A stretch of DNA of 5,566 nt from JBHAEC01 sp041855385 (GTDB taxonomy: Bacteria; Bacillota; Negativicutes; Veillonellales; Veillonellaceae), in assembly GCA_041855385.1 (NCBI GenBank), contig JBHAEC010000076.1, positions 1 to 5,566 of the forward strand. Reading direction: 5' to 3'. Position 1 is the first letter of the stretch; each line of letters begins with the position of its first letter. Under the pieces are notes generated by a model that made no database searches, had not been told where the DNA came from, and worked only from the letters and a program-made list of their open reading frames with translations. Below are positions 1-5,566 of the stretch, piece by piece. The translations under genes and the position numbers were made by a program.

Positions 1-433
1 CATTTGTGGGATCGTTAGGGATTGCCACTGTCGCCCCGTTAGGAACATCATTAAGGTTCTTGTACTGCTCGGAGTACAATCCCATTGGTAACAAAATGGT
101 TTTACCGATAGACACATTGTTTAAATTTCTGTTTTTATTAAAATTATCCAAATACGGTTGGTGTTGGAAGGAGTTTACATTAAGCTCTTTTTGAGATAAT
201 GCGATGTTAGGCTGCACATAATCGTTAAATTCTACAATCTTAATTTTTAAACCTTGCTTCTCTGCTTCTTTCTTTACTACTTCCATCACCTCTGCATGTG
301 GTCCTGCCGTTACCCCTACGCTTATTTCCTTTGGTTGTGCTGTTGCACTTTTTCCCTGTTCGCCGGAACCGCAACCTGTGAGCAAAAGTGCCACAGATGC
401 AACCGCAATAGCTAATACACCTAATTTTTTCAT
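1..433 (-). CDS. metQ: MetQ, methionine ABC transporter substrate-binding lipoprotein (C-terminal part outside the window)
   Basis: This is the extracytoplasmic methionine-binding lipoprotein that delivers substrate to the MetNI transporter. The first 144 codons are visible; the usual family length is about 270 residues, so roughly half is missing beyond base 1. The N-terminus is a lipoprotein signal: MKK, a hydrophobic stretch, then the lipobox LLTGC with the lipidated cysteine at residue 21. A Ser/Gly/Gln/Lys linker follows, then typical NlpA/MetQ motifs: VGVTAGPHAEVM, VEFNDYVQPNIAL, NSFQHQPYLDNF and, at the cut end, VAIPNDPTN. The frame is open to the window edge. The ATG at 433-431 is preceded by AGGAG (441-445) at good spacing. 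It is the last visible gene of metNIQ, 19 bp after metI, and should be under the same SAM riboswitch. The family call is certain; a preference between L- and D-methionine or related compounds cannot be read from this fragment. Confidence 0.96.
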   Translation of the reverse strand, partial: MKKLGVLAIAVASVALLLTGCGSGEQGKSATAQPKEISVGVTAGPHAEVMEVVKKEAEKQGLKIKIVEFNDYVQPNIALSQKELNVNSFQHQPYLDNFNKNRNLNNVSIGKTILLPMGLYSEQYKNLNDVPNGATVAIPNDPTN

Positions 434-452
434 TTTATCTCTCCTTTTTTTC

Positions 453-1106
453 TTACTTTTTATTCACCTTGCGAGATATCATATCTCCCAAAGATTGAAT
501 CAATTGAACCAATACCACCAAAATAATGATGGTAACTATCATTACATCTGCCTGAAAACGCTGATATCCGTATCGGATAGCAATATCCCCAAGGCCTCCT
601 CCACCTACGGCTCCTGCCATAGCTGAGTAACTGATCAAATTAACGATGAGCACTGTTATATTGTCAATAATCGTAGGTAGCGCCTCCGGAAGTAATACTT
701 TCCGTACAATCTGAAAGGGAGATGCTCCCATGGACTGTGCCGCTTCAATAACACCGGAGCTGATTTCACGAATCGATGTTTCCACTAAACGTGCCAAGAA
801 AGGAATGGCCGCCAACGTGAGCGGAACACAGGCTGCCGTTGTTCCAATCGAGGTTCCTGCCACCAAGCGAGTAAAAGGAATGATGGCAACCATCAAAATA
901 ATGAAGGGAATAGAACGCGTTGCATTGACAACCATCCCCAACACTTTATTGATAAGCGTATTCTCCAGAATATGCCCTTCCGAAGTTGTTACCAAGATAA
1001 CCCCTAGCGGAATTCCGAAAACCACCGCCAGCGTAGAAGACAAAGCGACCATCAACAAAGTTTCACCCAAGCCTTGTATCATGAGCTCAATGATTTGTTG
1101 AGACAT
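453..1106 (-). CDS. metI: MetI, methionine ABC transporter permease
   Basis: Inner-membrane permease subunit of the methionine importer; the family works as a dimer with two MetN ATPases. The 217-residue length is normal. Hydrophobic segments lie at about 14-40, 55-79, 84-106, 146-170 and 186-208, matching the five-helix MetI fold. The cytoplasmic EAA loop that docks on the ATPase is at residues 121-140 (EAAQSMGAS..., with the conserved G127 and the final LP at 139-140). The glycine-rich AVGGGGLGD stretch at 166-174 is also typical of MetI. The start codon lies inside the end of metN (20-bp overlap), and its Shine-Dalgarno AGGTGA (1113-1118) is within metN coding sequence, six bases from the ATG. 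This suggests translational coupling and matched amounts of the two subunits. Transcription is from the riboswitch-controlled promoter upstream of metN. Confidence 0.97.
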   Translation of the reverse strand: MSQQIIELMIQGLGETLLMVALSSTLAVVFGIPLGVILVTTSEGHILENTLINKVLGMVVNATRSIPFIILMVAIIPFTRLVAGTSIGTTAACVPLTLAAIPFLARLVETSIREISSGVIEAAQSMGASPFQIVRKVLLPEALPTIIDNITVLIVNLISYSAMAGAVGGGGLGDIAIRYGYQRFQADVMIVTIIILVVLVQLIQSLGDMISRKVNKK

Positions 1107-2133
1107 AGCCCATCACCTCGCTTCCCACTTGTAATGTTTTCAGATGTGCCAAAGAATCTTCAATGCGCCCTCTGTCTCCCTCTATAACAATAATAAGATG
1201 TCCGAAAGCCACATCCTGAATGTAATCGACGCCACCAAAAAGAATACTTACATCTACATTAAAGCGTCGTACCAGCCCGGCCACCACAGGCTCTTCCGTA
1301 ACATTACCCTTAAAAGACAGCCTCACCATCGGATACGATCCGGCATCCCACTGTTCATGAAGATTCATGTGCTTCAGTGCATCGGCAGGGAGTTCTTGAC
1401 TAATAATGGAGCCGACAAATTCCTTTGTCGTTTCCTTTTCCGGATTGATAAACACATCCACGACACGTCCCTGTTCAATGATAACGCCATCTTCGATAAC
1501 TGCCACCTTATCACAAATTTCTTTGATAACATGCATCTCATGCGTGATGAGCACAATGGTAAGCTTCAATTTTTGGTTGATATCTTGTAACAGTTCCAAA
1601 ATAGATTTTGTAGTCTGCGGATCAAGTGCCGATGTCGCTTCGTCACAGAGGAGTACCTTAGGATTACTTGCCAATGCCCGTGCAATGCCAACCCGTTGTT
1701 TTTGTCCCCCCGACAGCTGTGCCGGGTAATTGTCTTTACGATCTGTCAATTTTACCAATTCCAAAAGAGGTAATACCCGATCTTCAATTTCCTTCTTGCT
1801 CAACCCTTGCAGTTCCAGTGGAAACGCCACATTATCAAATACGGTTCTCGATGATAACAAATTGAAGTGCTGAAAAATCATGCTGATATTTTTCCGCTCT
1901 TCTCGTAAGGCTTTTTCATTCAATGTCGTGAGTTCAACGCCGTCCACCTTGACACTTCCCGTGGAAGGTCTCTCCAGCATGTTGATGCATCGGATTAATG
2001 TGGATTTACCGGCCCCCGATTGACCGATAATTCCATATATTTCGCCTTCTTCCACATAAAGGGAAATATCCTTTAACGCATGCACCTGCTTGACGCCCTC
2101 GTACGTCTTGCTCACATGAGATATCTCAATCAT
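1087..2133 (-). CDS. metN: MetN, methionine ABC transporter ATP-binding protein
   Basis: Cytoplasmic ATPase that powers methionine import through MetI. The 348-residue length is normal for MetN. The nucleotide-binding domain has Walker A GQSGAGKST (37-45, Lys43), Q-loop Gln88 in MIFQHFNLL, signature LSGGQ (140-144), Walker B KVLLCDEAT (Asp164, Glu165) and switch His198. Residues from about 265 to 345 form the extra C-terminal ACT-like (NIL) domain. In E. coli MetN this domain binds methionine and inhibits transport (trans-inhibition), so a second, protein-level feedback is likely in addition to the RNA switch. The ATG at 2133-2131 has an AAGGA ribosome binding site (2141-2145) seven bases upstream. 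It is the first gene of metNIQ, and its stop codon lies inside metI. Motifs are intact with nothing missing. Confidence 0.97.
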   Translation of the reverse strand: MIEISHVSKTYEGVKQVHALKDISLYVEEGEIYGIIGQSGAGKSTLIRCINMLERPSTGSVKVDGVELTTLNEKALREERKNISMIFQHFNLLSSRTVFDNVAFPLELQGLSKKEIEDRVLPLLELVKLTDRKDNYPAQLSGGQKQRVGIARALASNPKVLLCDEATSALDPQTTKSILELLQDINQKLKLTIVLITHEMHVIKEICDKVAVIEDGVIIEQGRVVDVFINPEKETTKEFVGSIISQELPADALKHMNLHEQWDAGSYPMVRLSFKGNVTEEPVVAGLVRRFNVDVSILFGGVDYIQDVAFGHLIIVIEGDRGRIEDSLAHLKTLQVGSEVMGYVSTNH

Positions 2134-2182
2134 TCTGTATTCCTTTCCCTAGCATAAACGCATTTAAATTTTTACAGACAAT

Positions 2183-2212
2183 AAAAAACGCCCTTCACCA
2201 CACATGAAGAGC
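2183..2212 (-). terminator. Riboswitch-controlled intrinsic terminator (attenuator) of metNIQ
   Basis: Read on the minus strand, GCTCTTCA (2212-2205) pairs with TGAAGGGC (2197-2190), an 8-bp stem with one T-G wobble and a 7-base loop. G, C, G and six T residues follow, down to 2183. This is a classic Rho-independent terminator placed about 50 bases before the metN start codon. Its 5' arm also pairs with the 3' strand of aptamer helix P1 (see the antiterminator entry), so it should form only when SAM holds P1 closed. Confidence 0.88.
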
Positions 2213-2226
2213 TGCTAAATCTTCAT
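2204..2226 (-). promoter_or_regulatory. Antiterminator helix of the SAM riboswitch
   Basis: ATGAAGA (2226-2220) is perfectly complementary to TCTTCAT (2210-2204). The upstream arm overlaps the 3' strand of P1 (2227-2222), and the downstream arm overlaps the 5' arm of the terminator. The three helices are therefore mutually exclusive. Without SAM this 7-bp helix can form and transcription continues; with SAM, P1 takes the upstream arm and the terminator folds. This is read from base pairing by eye, not from a computed fold. Confidence 0.75.
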
Positions 2227-2320
2227 CTGCCAAGACATTGTCTTGTGGAATTGGCACCGTTTCTTTTCAGATGGTTGCCGCGACATCATAGGGCCAGTCC
2301 CTCAGTCAACTCTGGATGAA
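2222..2320 (-). promoter_or_regulatory. SAM-I (S-box) riboswitch aptamer
   Basis: All conserved parts of the S-box are visible on the minus strand. P1 is TTCATC (2320-2315) with GATGAA (2227-2222). The kink-turn side CAGAG follows P1. P2 carries GAGGGACTGGCCC (2303-2291), whose loop can form the usual pseudoknot with GCCA in J3/4, and the invariant CGGCAACC lies at 2280-2273. P3 is short: ACC/GGU with an inner UCU-GAAA-AGA hairpin. J3/4 contains GGTGCCAATTCC. P4 is a clean 6-bp stem, CAAGAC-AAT-GTCTTG (2245-2231). In this family, binding of S-adenosylmethionine turns off methionine synthesis and uptake genes by termination, which fits the metNIQ genes downstream and the terminator that follows. 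Confidence 0.96.
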
Positions 2321-2342
2321 TAGGTTTTGAAATTGTAGGACT

Positions 2343-2372
2343 ATGATAGCACGATAAAGTTCACCCTGTCAA
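2343..2372 (-). promoter_or_regulatory. Sigma-A-type promoter of the metNIQ operon
   Basis: The -35 box is a perfect TTGACA (2372-2367). After an 18-base spacer comes the -10 box TATCAT (2348-2343). Transcription should start near A2336, about 15 bases before aptamer helix P1. This gives a leader of about 200 bases before metN. An AT-rich run (GTTCTTTTAAAACATGA) just upstream of the -35 may add strength. No operator-like repeat was seen, so control probably rests on the riboswitch. Confidence 0.85.
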
Positions 2373-2432
2373 TCATGTTTTAAAAGAACTTTAGTATTCC
2401 GTAAACGCATTAAATAACCTGTTTATAAACTA

Positions 2433-2464
2433 AGAAAGGTCGGCGACAAAGCACCGACCTTTCT
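2433..2464 (-). terminator. Hairpin terminator after the dat/membrane-protein unit
   Basis: A perfect 11-bp inverted repeat: AGAAAGGTCGG (2433-2443) and CCGACCTTTCT (2454-2464), with a 10-base loop. On the minus strand the stem is followed by a modest T-rich tail (TAGTTTATAAAC), weaker than a textbook U-tract. It lies 54 bases after the stop codon of the membrane-protein gene and about 60 bases before the metNIQ -35 box, where a transcription barrier would insulate the two units. The plus-strand side has no gene to terminate. Confidence 0.75.
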
Positions 2465-2518
2465 ACTCTTCCTTTCCTAAAAGCAAAAGAAGAATAAAAA
2501 TGAACAAGATCTACATCA

Positions 2519-3016
2519 TCAGCGAAGGCGTCTCATTACTATTGCGACCAATAAAAAAGCCAAATATCCCGTCACAAGTTGCGGCCAGCTCATAGTAAAA
2601 AGAATGGCTTTTTTTACCGTTTCAGGTACGGCAAAAAAGGAAAAGAGCATCACAAAGCCGCCATACATACTTACTGCCTTCACAAGAGGACTGACGATTG
2701 CCGCCAGATAAAAACTTTTCTTTTCCATGATATAAGCAGTAAGCACAAATAAACTGCTCCCCAATGCCACAACAGGCACAAAGGGCAAATATACCAGCAT
2801 CCCCTGCATAAATGCAACCCATGGCGTAATGCAAGCAATGAACAATCCATAAACAAAACCATATCGGAATGTAGCAAGTAGCGTACATGCCCCTACCAAT
2901 GTTCCTACAATAAACATACTGATTGCAGGTGAAACGGGAACAATCATGCGAATACCTTGACTCAATAAAGCCAGGGACAAAAGCAGTGCTGTTCCCGTCA
3001 TTGCCGAAAGTCTCAT
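2519..3016 (-). CDS. Small six-helix membrane protein, resembling an ECF transporter S component
   Basis: A 165-residue, very hydrophobic protein with about six membrane segments: roughly 7-27, 31-49, 53-72, 75-96, 102-129 and 143-161. It ends with a basic MRRLR tail. Size, helix count and motif style match substrate-binding S components of energy-coupling factor (ECF) vitamin transporters: an Ala/Leu-rich first helix (TALLLSLALLSQ), PFVPVVALG before helix 4, a conserved-looking lysine (Lys113) and WPQLVTGYLAF in the last helix. No EcfA ATPase or EcfT gene is present in the window, so it would need a shared module encoded elsewhere. Its ATG overlaps the dat stop codon by one base (TAATG), with GAGGG (3026-3030) nine bases upstream, so translation is probably coupled to dat. 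Substrate unknown; the family call rests on pattern memory, and another small membrane family remains possible. Confidence 0.55.
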   Translation of the reverse strand: MRLSAMTGTALLLSLALLSQGIRMIVPVSPAISMFIVGTLVGACTLLATFRYGFVYGLFIACITPWVAFMQGMLVYLPFVPVVALGSSLFVLTAYIMEKKSFYLAAIVSPLVKAVSMYGGFVMLFSFFAVPETVKKAILFTMSWPQLVTGYLAFLLVAIVMRRLR

Positions 3017-3870
3017 TATGCCAAGCCCTCGGATAACAGTCCCGCATAGCGTTCCTGTAATTTTTTAGTTACCGTACCGACCTCTCCGGTTCCTACCGCT
3101 TTACGATCAAGAGTAATAACGGGAATAACTCCCCCTAACGTGTCAGTAAAAATAATTTCATCCGCATCTTCTACGAAAGTGCGATCAAACTCCCTCTCTA
3201 TTACCGTTACCCCGCAAGATGGTGCCACCTTGCCAATAACAAGTTGACGAGTAATGCCCTTCAGTATAAAGTTATTCGCCGGATGGGTATATAAAATCCC
3301 ATCTTTTACCACAAATACATTGGATGCGTTTCCTTCGGTACAAGTATCCCCGCGGAACATAATCGCACCGTAGGCATTCTTCTTTTCCGCCTTGGTCTGT
3401 GCCAGAATATTAGGAATAAGGTTCAGTGATTTAATATCACAACGAAGCCAGCGTTCGTCGGGAAGGGTAATGGCTTTTACCCCACTTTGTACTTCATTGA
3501 AATATTCCGGAAAAGGACGTATAAACATAGTTGTTTGTGGCTCCAAAGAATTACGATCGTAAGCATGCTTGCGAGGCGCCACACCGCGAGTTACCTGCAT
3601 GTATATATATCCATCCGTTATTTCACTTTGTTCAATCAGCACCTCATGAAGTTCAATAAACTCATCCGGTGGCATTCTAACGGGAATGTCCAGCTCTCTC
3701 ATCGACCGGTACAAACGATCCTGATGATATGATAAAGCAAAGCACCGTCCCCTATAGACGCGCGTTACTTCATAAGCCCCATCACCAAATTGATATCCCC
3801 GATCCTCAAGACTGACGCATTTAGAACTCATATCTACAAATTCGCCATTAAAATATCCCATTTCTTTCAT
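3016..3870 (-). CDS. dat: D-alanine aminotransferase (class IV PLP enzyme)
   Basis: A cytoplasmic, fold-type IV PLP aminotransferase that interconverts D-alanine plus 2-oxoglutarate with pyruvate plus D-glutamate, supplying D-amino acids for peptidoglycan. From the chosen start it has 284 residues, close to the 283 of the Bacillus enzyme. The PLP lysine is Lys147 in RCDIKSLNL, and the cofactor-ring glutamate is Glu179 in TEGNASNVF. DRGYQFGDGAYEV (from Asp23), His49 in YHQDRL, and PRKH with Arg100 and His102 match the carboxylate-binding residues of D-amino-acid transaminase (Tyr31, His47, Arg98, His100). ILYTHPANNFILKGITR is also typical. These residues favour DAAT over branched-chain aminotransferase IlvE or aminodeoxychorismate lyase. 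An ATG seven codons upstream (3891) is in frame but overlaps the ribosome binding site, so the ATG at 3870 is preferred. The gene lies 95 bp after bcp and is coupled to the downstream membrane gene. Confidence 0.93.
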   Translation of the reverse strand: MKEMGYFNGEFVDMSSKCVSLEDRGYQFGDGAYEVTRVYRGRCFALSYHQDRLYRSMRELDIPVRMPPDEFIELHEVLIEQSEITDGYIYMQVTRGVAPRKHAYDRNSLEPQTTMFIRPFPEYFNEVQSGVKAITLPDERWLRCDIKSLNLIPNILAQTKAEKKNAYGAIMFRGDTCTEGNASNVFVVKDGILYTHPANNFILKGITRQLVIGKVAPSCGVTVIEREFDRTFVEDADEIIFTDTLGGVIPVITLDRKAVGTGEVGTVTKKLQERYAGLLSEGLA

Positions 3871-3879
3871 ACTCCGGAT

Positions 3880-3886
3880 CCTCCTC
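3880..3886 (-). promoter_or_regulatory. Ribosome binding site that decides the dat start
   Basis: GAGGAGG on the minus strand ends nine bases before the ATG at 3870. The longer in-frame ATG at 3891 lies on the 5' side of this site and has no Shine-Dalgarno of its own (AAATGATAG precedes it). The shorter product also fits DAAT family length. A third ATG at 3861 (MGYFNGE) aligns with the N-terminus of the Bacillus enzyme and has GGAG ten bases upstream, so it cannot be fully excluded. Confidence 0.75.
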
Positions 3887-3932
3887 ACCATCTATCATTT
3901 CGTATATTTACGCATTCTTAGTCGTCTATTGT

Positions 3933-3941
3933 ATCATACCA
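3933..3941 (-). promoter_or_regulatory. Possible extended -10 promoter for dat
   Basis: TGGTATGAT on the minus strand fits an extended -10 element (TGn plus TATGAT). No good -35 box lies 16-18 bases upstream; TTACGA is the nearest. It sits in the 95-bp gap between the bcp stop codon and dat, which shows no clear terminator. dat may therefore be transcribed from here, by read-through from bcp, or both. Confidence 0.35.
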
Positions 3942-3965
3942 TGAAAGCACAAAAATCGTAAGGTT

Positions 3966-4427
3966 TTATATGCCAAGATCGTCCAATAAACCTCTTACAT
4001 GTTCCTTTGCCTTTACATTGCGGTATATATGCGAAATAATCCCTTTTTCATCGATAACAAAGGTCGATCTCTCAATACCGACGTAGGCCTTTCCGTAGAG
4101 TTTCTTCTCCCTAAGCACATCGTAGAGCTTCGATAATTTCTCTTCCGTATCCGCCAGCAGGGGGAATTCAATCCCTTCTTTTTCTTTAAAATTACAATGT
4201 TTCTTGATCGTATCTCGGCTCACGCCAAGCACGACATAACCATGCTCGCTAAATCTCTCCAGTTCAGACTGAAAATCTCTCGCTTCCATAGTACATCCGG
4301 GCGTACTGTCTTTCGGATAAAAATAGAGAATAATCTTTTTGCCTTTATAGTCCTTTAAACTGACCGTTTCTCCCTTATCATTTAACACGGAAAAGTCCGG
4401 TGCTTTCTTTCCTATTTCTATTGTCAT
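3966..4427 (-). CDS. bcp: Bcp/PrxQ-type thiol peroxiredoxin
   Basis: A cytoplasmic peroxiredoxin of the AhpC/TSA thioredoxin-fold superfamily, which reduces hydrogen peroxide and organic peroxides, normally using thioredoxin. Its 153 residues are the usual Bcp length. The N-terminus (IGKKAPDFSVLNDKGETVSLKDYKGK, residues 5-30) and the active-site block FYPKDSTPGCTMEA identify the family. The peroxidatic cysteine is Cys45, with Thr42 and Pro43 before it; Arg120 in GIERSTFVID is the conserved active-site arginine. The usual resolving cysteine five residues later is replaced by Arg50. The only other cysteine is Cys78 in KKHCNFKEK. The ATG has AAGGAG (4434-4439) six bases upstream. It is transcribed away from the acyltransferase gene across a 124-bp divergent region and toward dat. 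The family is certain, the recycling mechanism is not. Confidence 0.95.
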   Translation of the reverse strand: MTIEIGKKAPDFSVLNDKGETVSLKDYKGKKIILYFYPKDSTPGCTMEARDFQSELERFSEHGYVVLGVSRDTIKKHCNFKEKEGIEFPLLADTEEKLSKLYDVLREKKLYGKAYVGIERSTFVIDEKGIISHIYRNVKAKEHVRGLLDDLGI

Positions 4428-4479
4428 GTCGTTCTCCTTTGCAAATAACGTTCTTCCATTAGGAAGGGAATCCCATTTT

Positions 4480-4537
4480 ATGGTATAGTTGAATTACTTA
4501 TATACCAAATATTAATACTCTTAATCACCACTATAAT
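4480..4537. promoter_or_regulatory. Divergent promoter region with an operator-like dyad
   Basis: This lies in the AT-rich gap between bcp (minus) and the acyltransferase gene (plus). TGGTATA (4481-4487) and TATACCA (4501-4507) form a perfect 7-bp inverted repeat with 13 bases between, about two helical turns centre to centre. A minus-strand promoter could be TTGGTA (4508-4503), 17 bases, TACCAT (4485-4480). An alternative is TTAAGA, 16 bases, TATAAG. For the plus strand, TTGAAT (4489-4494), 16 bases, ATTAAT (4511-4516) is possible. A perfect TATAAT at 4532-4537 is so close to the start codon that a transcript from it would lose most of the ribosome binding site. Each promoter is only a weak match, so exact assignments are uncertain. 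Confidence 0.35.
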
Positions 4538-4551
4538 ATAGGAGGGTAGCA

Positions 4552-5566
4552 ATGTCAAAAATTTATATCCCTTCCCTTACCTACATGAGGGGGCTCTGCA
4601 TGCTTGGCGTAATCGGAATTCATATAGGATCCTATGCCTTAGGCAATCCCCATGCCAATGCCCAGCTCATCGCCGTGCTTGAAATACTGACGCGATTTTG
4701 CGTGCCGGCTTTCTTTTTTCTGTCTGCCTTCGGCCTTTTCCTTAGTACGCCTCTTTCCGGCCATTTTAATTATGCTACTTTCATAAAAAAAAGAATTTCC
4801 GCAGTTCTCATCCCCTACTTGGTCTGGTCTGTTATTTACACCTTTTACATCGCCTATGTTAGCAGGGATATTCAGGTAATCTGGTACTTTCCTCGAAATT
4901 TTTTCTTCGGAACCACAGCTTATCATCTGTATTTTTTGGTCATTCTCCTCTGGTTCTACTTGCTCATGCCGTTATGGCGCAATCTAACTCGTTTCGTACT
5001 CAAGAAACCTCTACTTTATATGTCCCTCTTATTTCTGTTGCAAACTGCGTTTAACTACCTGTCTTCTTATCACGGCTCTCTTTTTTCCTTTGAAAATTAC
5101 TGGTTACAGTACGCTTATACTATGCGACTCAACTATTGGGTTGCTCACTATATTTGGATCTTTCTTTTAGGAGCCTTGTGTGCGGAAGAGTACGATCGCT
5201 GCAAACTCCTTCTTTGGCGATATCGTCTGCCTTTGACGCTCCTTTTTTCTTTATCCGTAACGCTAATGCTTGGAAGTTATTACTATGTTCTGTATGAGCG
5301 AAACTACACTCTGCTGGAGGCTATATATACTATTCATCAACTTAGTCCCATGGGTATGCTTTATACGGCAACAGGCTGTTTATTTTTCCTTCATCTATTT
5401 GATTCCACGCCTCTTACGCCAACAGGAAAAACCTTTTGGGCTCTGCTGGGCAATTCATCCTACGGAATGTATCTCTCCCATCCGCTCCTCTTATTTTTCC
5501 TGCACGCCATCCTAAACCGGTGGGGAGTTTTTTACTCTTCTAAAGTTGTTATTTTACTCTACCTGA
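4552..5566 (+). CDS. Acyltransferase-3 family membrane protein (3' end outside the window)
   Basis: Multi-pass integral membrane acyltransferase of the AT3 (OafA/WecH-like) family, which moves acetyl or other acyl groups onto cell-surface sugars, peptidoglycan or lipids. There are 338 codons visible with no stop. Family motifs appear in order: MRGLCMLGVIGIHIG with Arg13 and the expected catalytic His24; RFCVPAFFFLSAFGLF (48-63); FIKKRISAVLIPYLVWS (77-93); GTTAYHLYFLVILL (120-133); and SSYGMYLSHPLLLFF (302-316). About nine or ten hydrophobic segments are spread along the protein. The ATG follows GGAGGG (4541-4546) at five bases. The AT3 core is nearly complete; whether a C-terminal SGNH or other domain follows cannot be seen. 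Neighbours (bcp, divergent) give no clue to the substrate, so no gene symbol is given. Confidence 0.9.
   Translation, partial: MSKIYIPSLTYMRGLCMLGVIGIHIGSYALGNPHANAQLIAVLEILTRFCVPAFFFLSAFGLFLSTPLSGHFNYATFIKKRISAVLIPYLVWSVIYTFYIAYVSRDIQVIWYFPRNFFFGTTAYHLYFLVILLWFYLLMPLWRNLTRFVLKKPLLYMSLLFLLQTAFNYLSSYHGSLFSFENYWLQYAYTMRLNYWVAHYIWIFLLGALCAEEYDRCKLLLWRYRLPLTLLFSLSVTLMLGSYYYVLYERNYTLLEAIYTIHQLSPMGMLYTATGCLFFLHLFDSTPLTPTGKTFWALLGNSSYGMYLSHPLLLFFLHAILNRWGVFYSSKVVILLYL

Noticed and set aside
730..1101. 123-residue plus-strand open frame
   Set aside because: It is antisense to metI, whose permease motifs are unambiguous, and its translation has no family character.
2149..2163. Four-codon upstream frame on the minus strand (ATG CGT TTA TGC TAG) between the SAM terminator and metN
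   Set aside because: No Shine-Dalgarno precedes it and it has no regulatory codon run; a short frame like this is expected by chance.
2421..2430. Perfect palindrome GTTTATAAAC next to the hairpin terminator
   Set aside because: AT-rich 10-base palindromes occur often by chance. It is more simply the tail of the terminator, and it lies too far upstream of the met -35 box to be a convincing operator.
2622..3047. 141-residue minus-strand frame overlapping the membrane-protein gene
   Set aside because: It is the same strand in another frame, rich in Cys, Tyr and His like an out-of-frame reading; the 2519-3016 frame has coherent helices and couples to dat.
4532..4537. Perfect TATAAT just upstream of the acyltransferase start as its main -10 box
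   Set aside because: A transcript from it would begin inside the GGAGGG ribosome binding site, and no -35 box is at the right distance. It is kept only as part of the general promoter region.
4639..4926. 95-residue open frame on the minus strand
   Set aside because: It lies antisense inside the clearly coding acyltransferase gene, has low-complexity charged sequence and no recognisable motif.

Overview
The window looks like ordinary chromosome from a Firmicutes-type bacterium (Bacillota). The evidence is an S-box (SAM-I) riboswitch controlling a metNIQ methionine transporter, a Bacillus-type D-alanine aminotransferase, strong AGGAGG-like ribosome binding sites and a TTGACA/TATCAT promoter. 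A Negativicutes-like host is possible from the look of the small membrane protein, but that is an impression from memory and cannot be proved here. No phage, transposon, CRISPR, rRNA or tRNA sequence was seen.

Positions 1-2372, minus strand, form one regulatory unit. A sigma-A-type promoter (2343-2372) leads into a complete SAM-I aptamer (2222-2320), an antiterminator/terminator switch (2183-2226), and then metN (ATPase), metI (permease) and metQ (lipoprotein binding protein, cut by the window edge). metN and metI overlap by 20 bp, and metI and metQ are 19 bp apart. When SAM is plentiful the leader should terminate; when SAM is scarce the methionine importer is made.

Positions 2433-4427, minus strand, hold a second set of genes. 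bcp (peroxiredoxin) comes first, followed by a 95-bp gap with a possible extended -10 promoter. Next are dat (D-alanine aminotransferase) and a 165-residue six-helix membrane protein resembling an ECF-transporter S component. dat and the membrane gene share one base in a TAATG junction, so they are probably translationally coupled. An 11-bp hairpin at 2433-2464 closes this unit before the met promoter.

Positions 4428-4551 form a divergent intergenic region with an operator-like dyad. From 4552 to the right edge, plus strand, lies most of an acyltransferase-3 family membrane protein, cut by the window end.

Nothing here is clearly a new system. The points most worth a second look are the dat/membrane-protein coupling, the peroxiredoxin that lacks the usual +5 resolving cysteine, and the dyad between the divergent genes.
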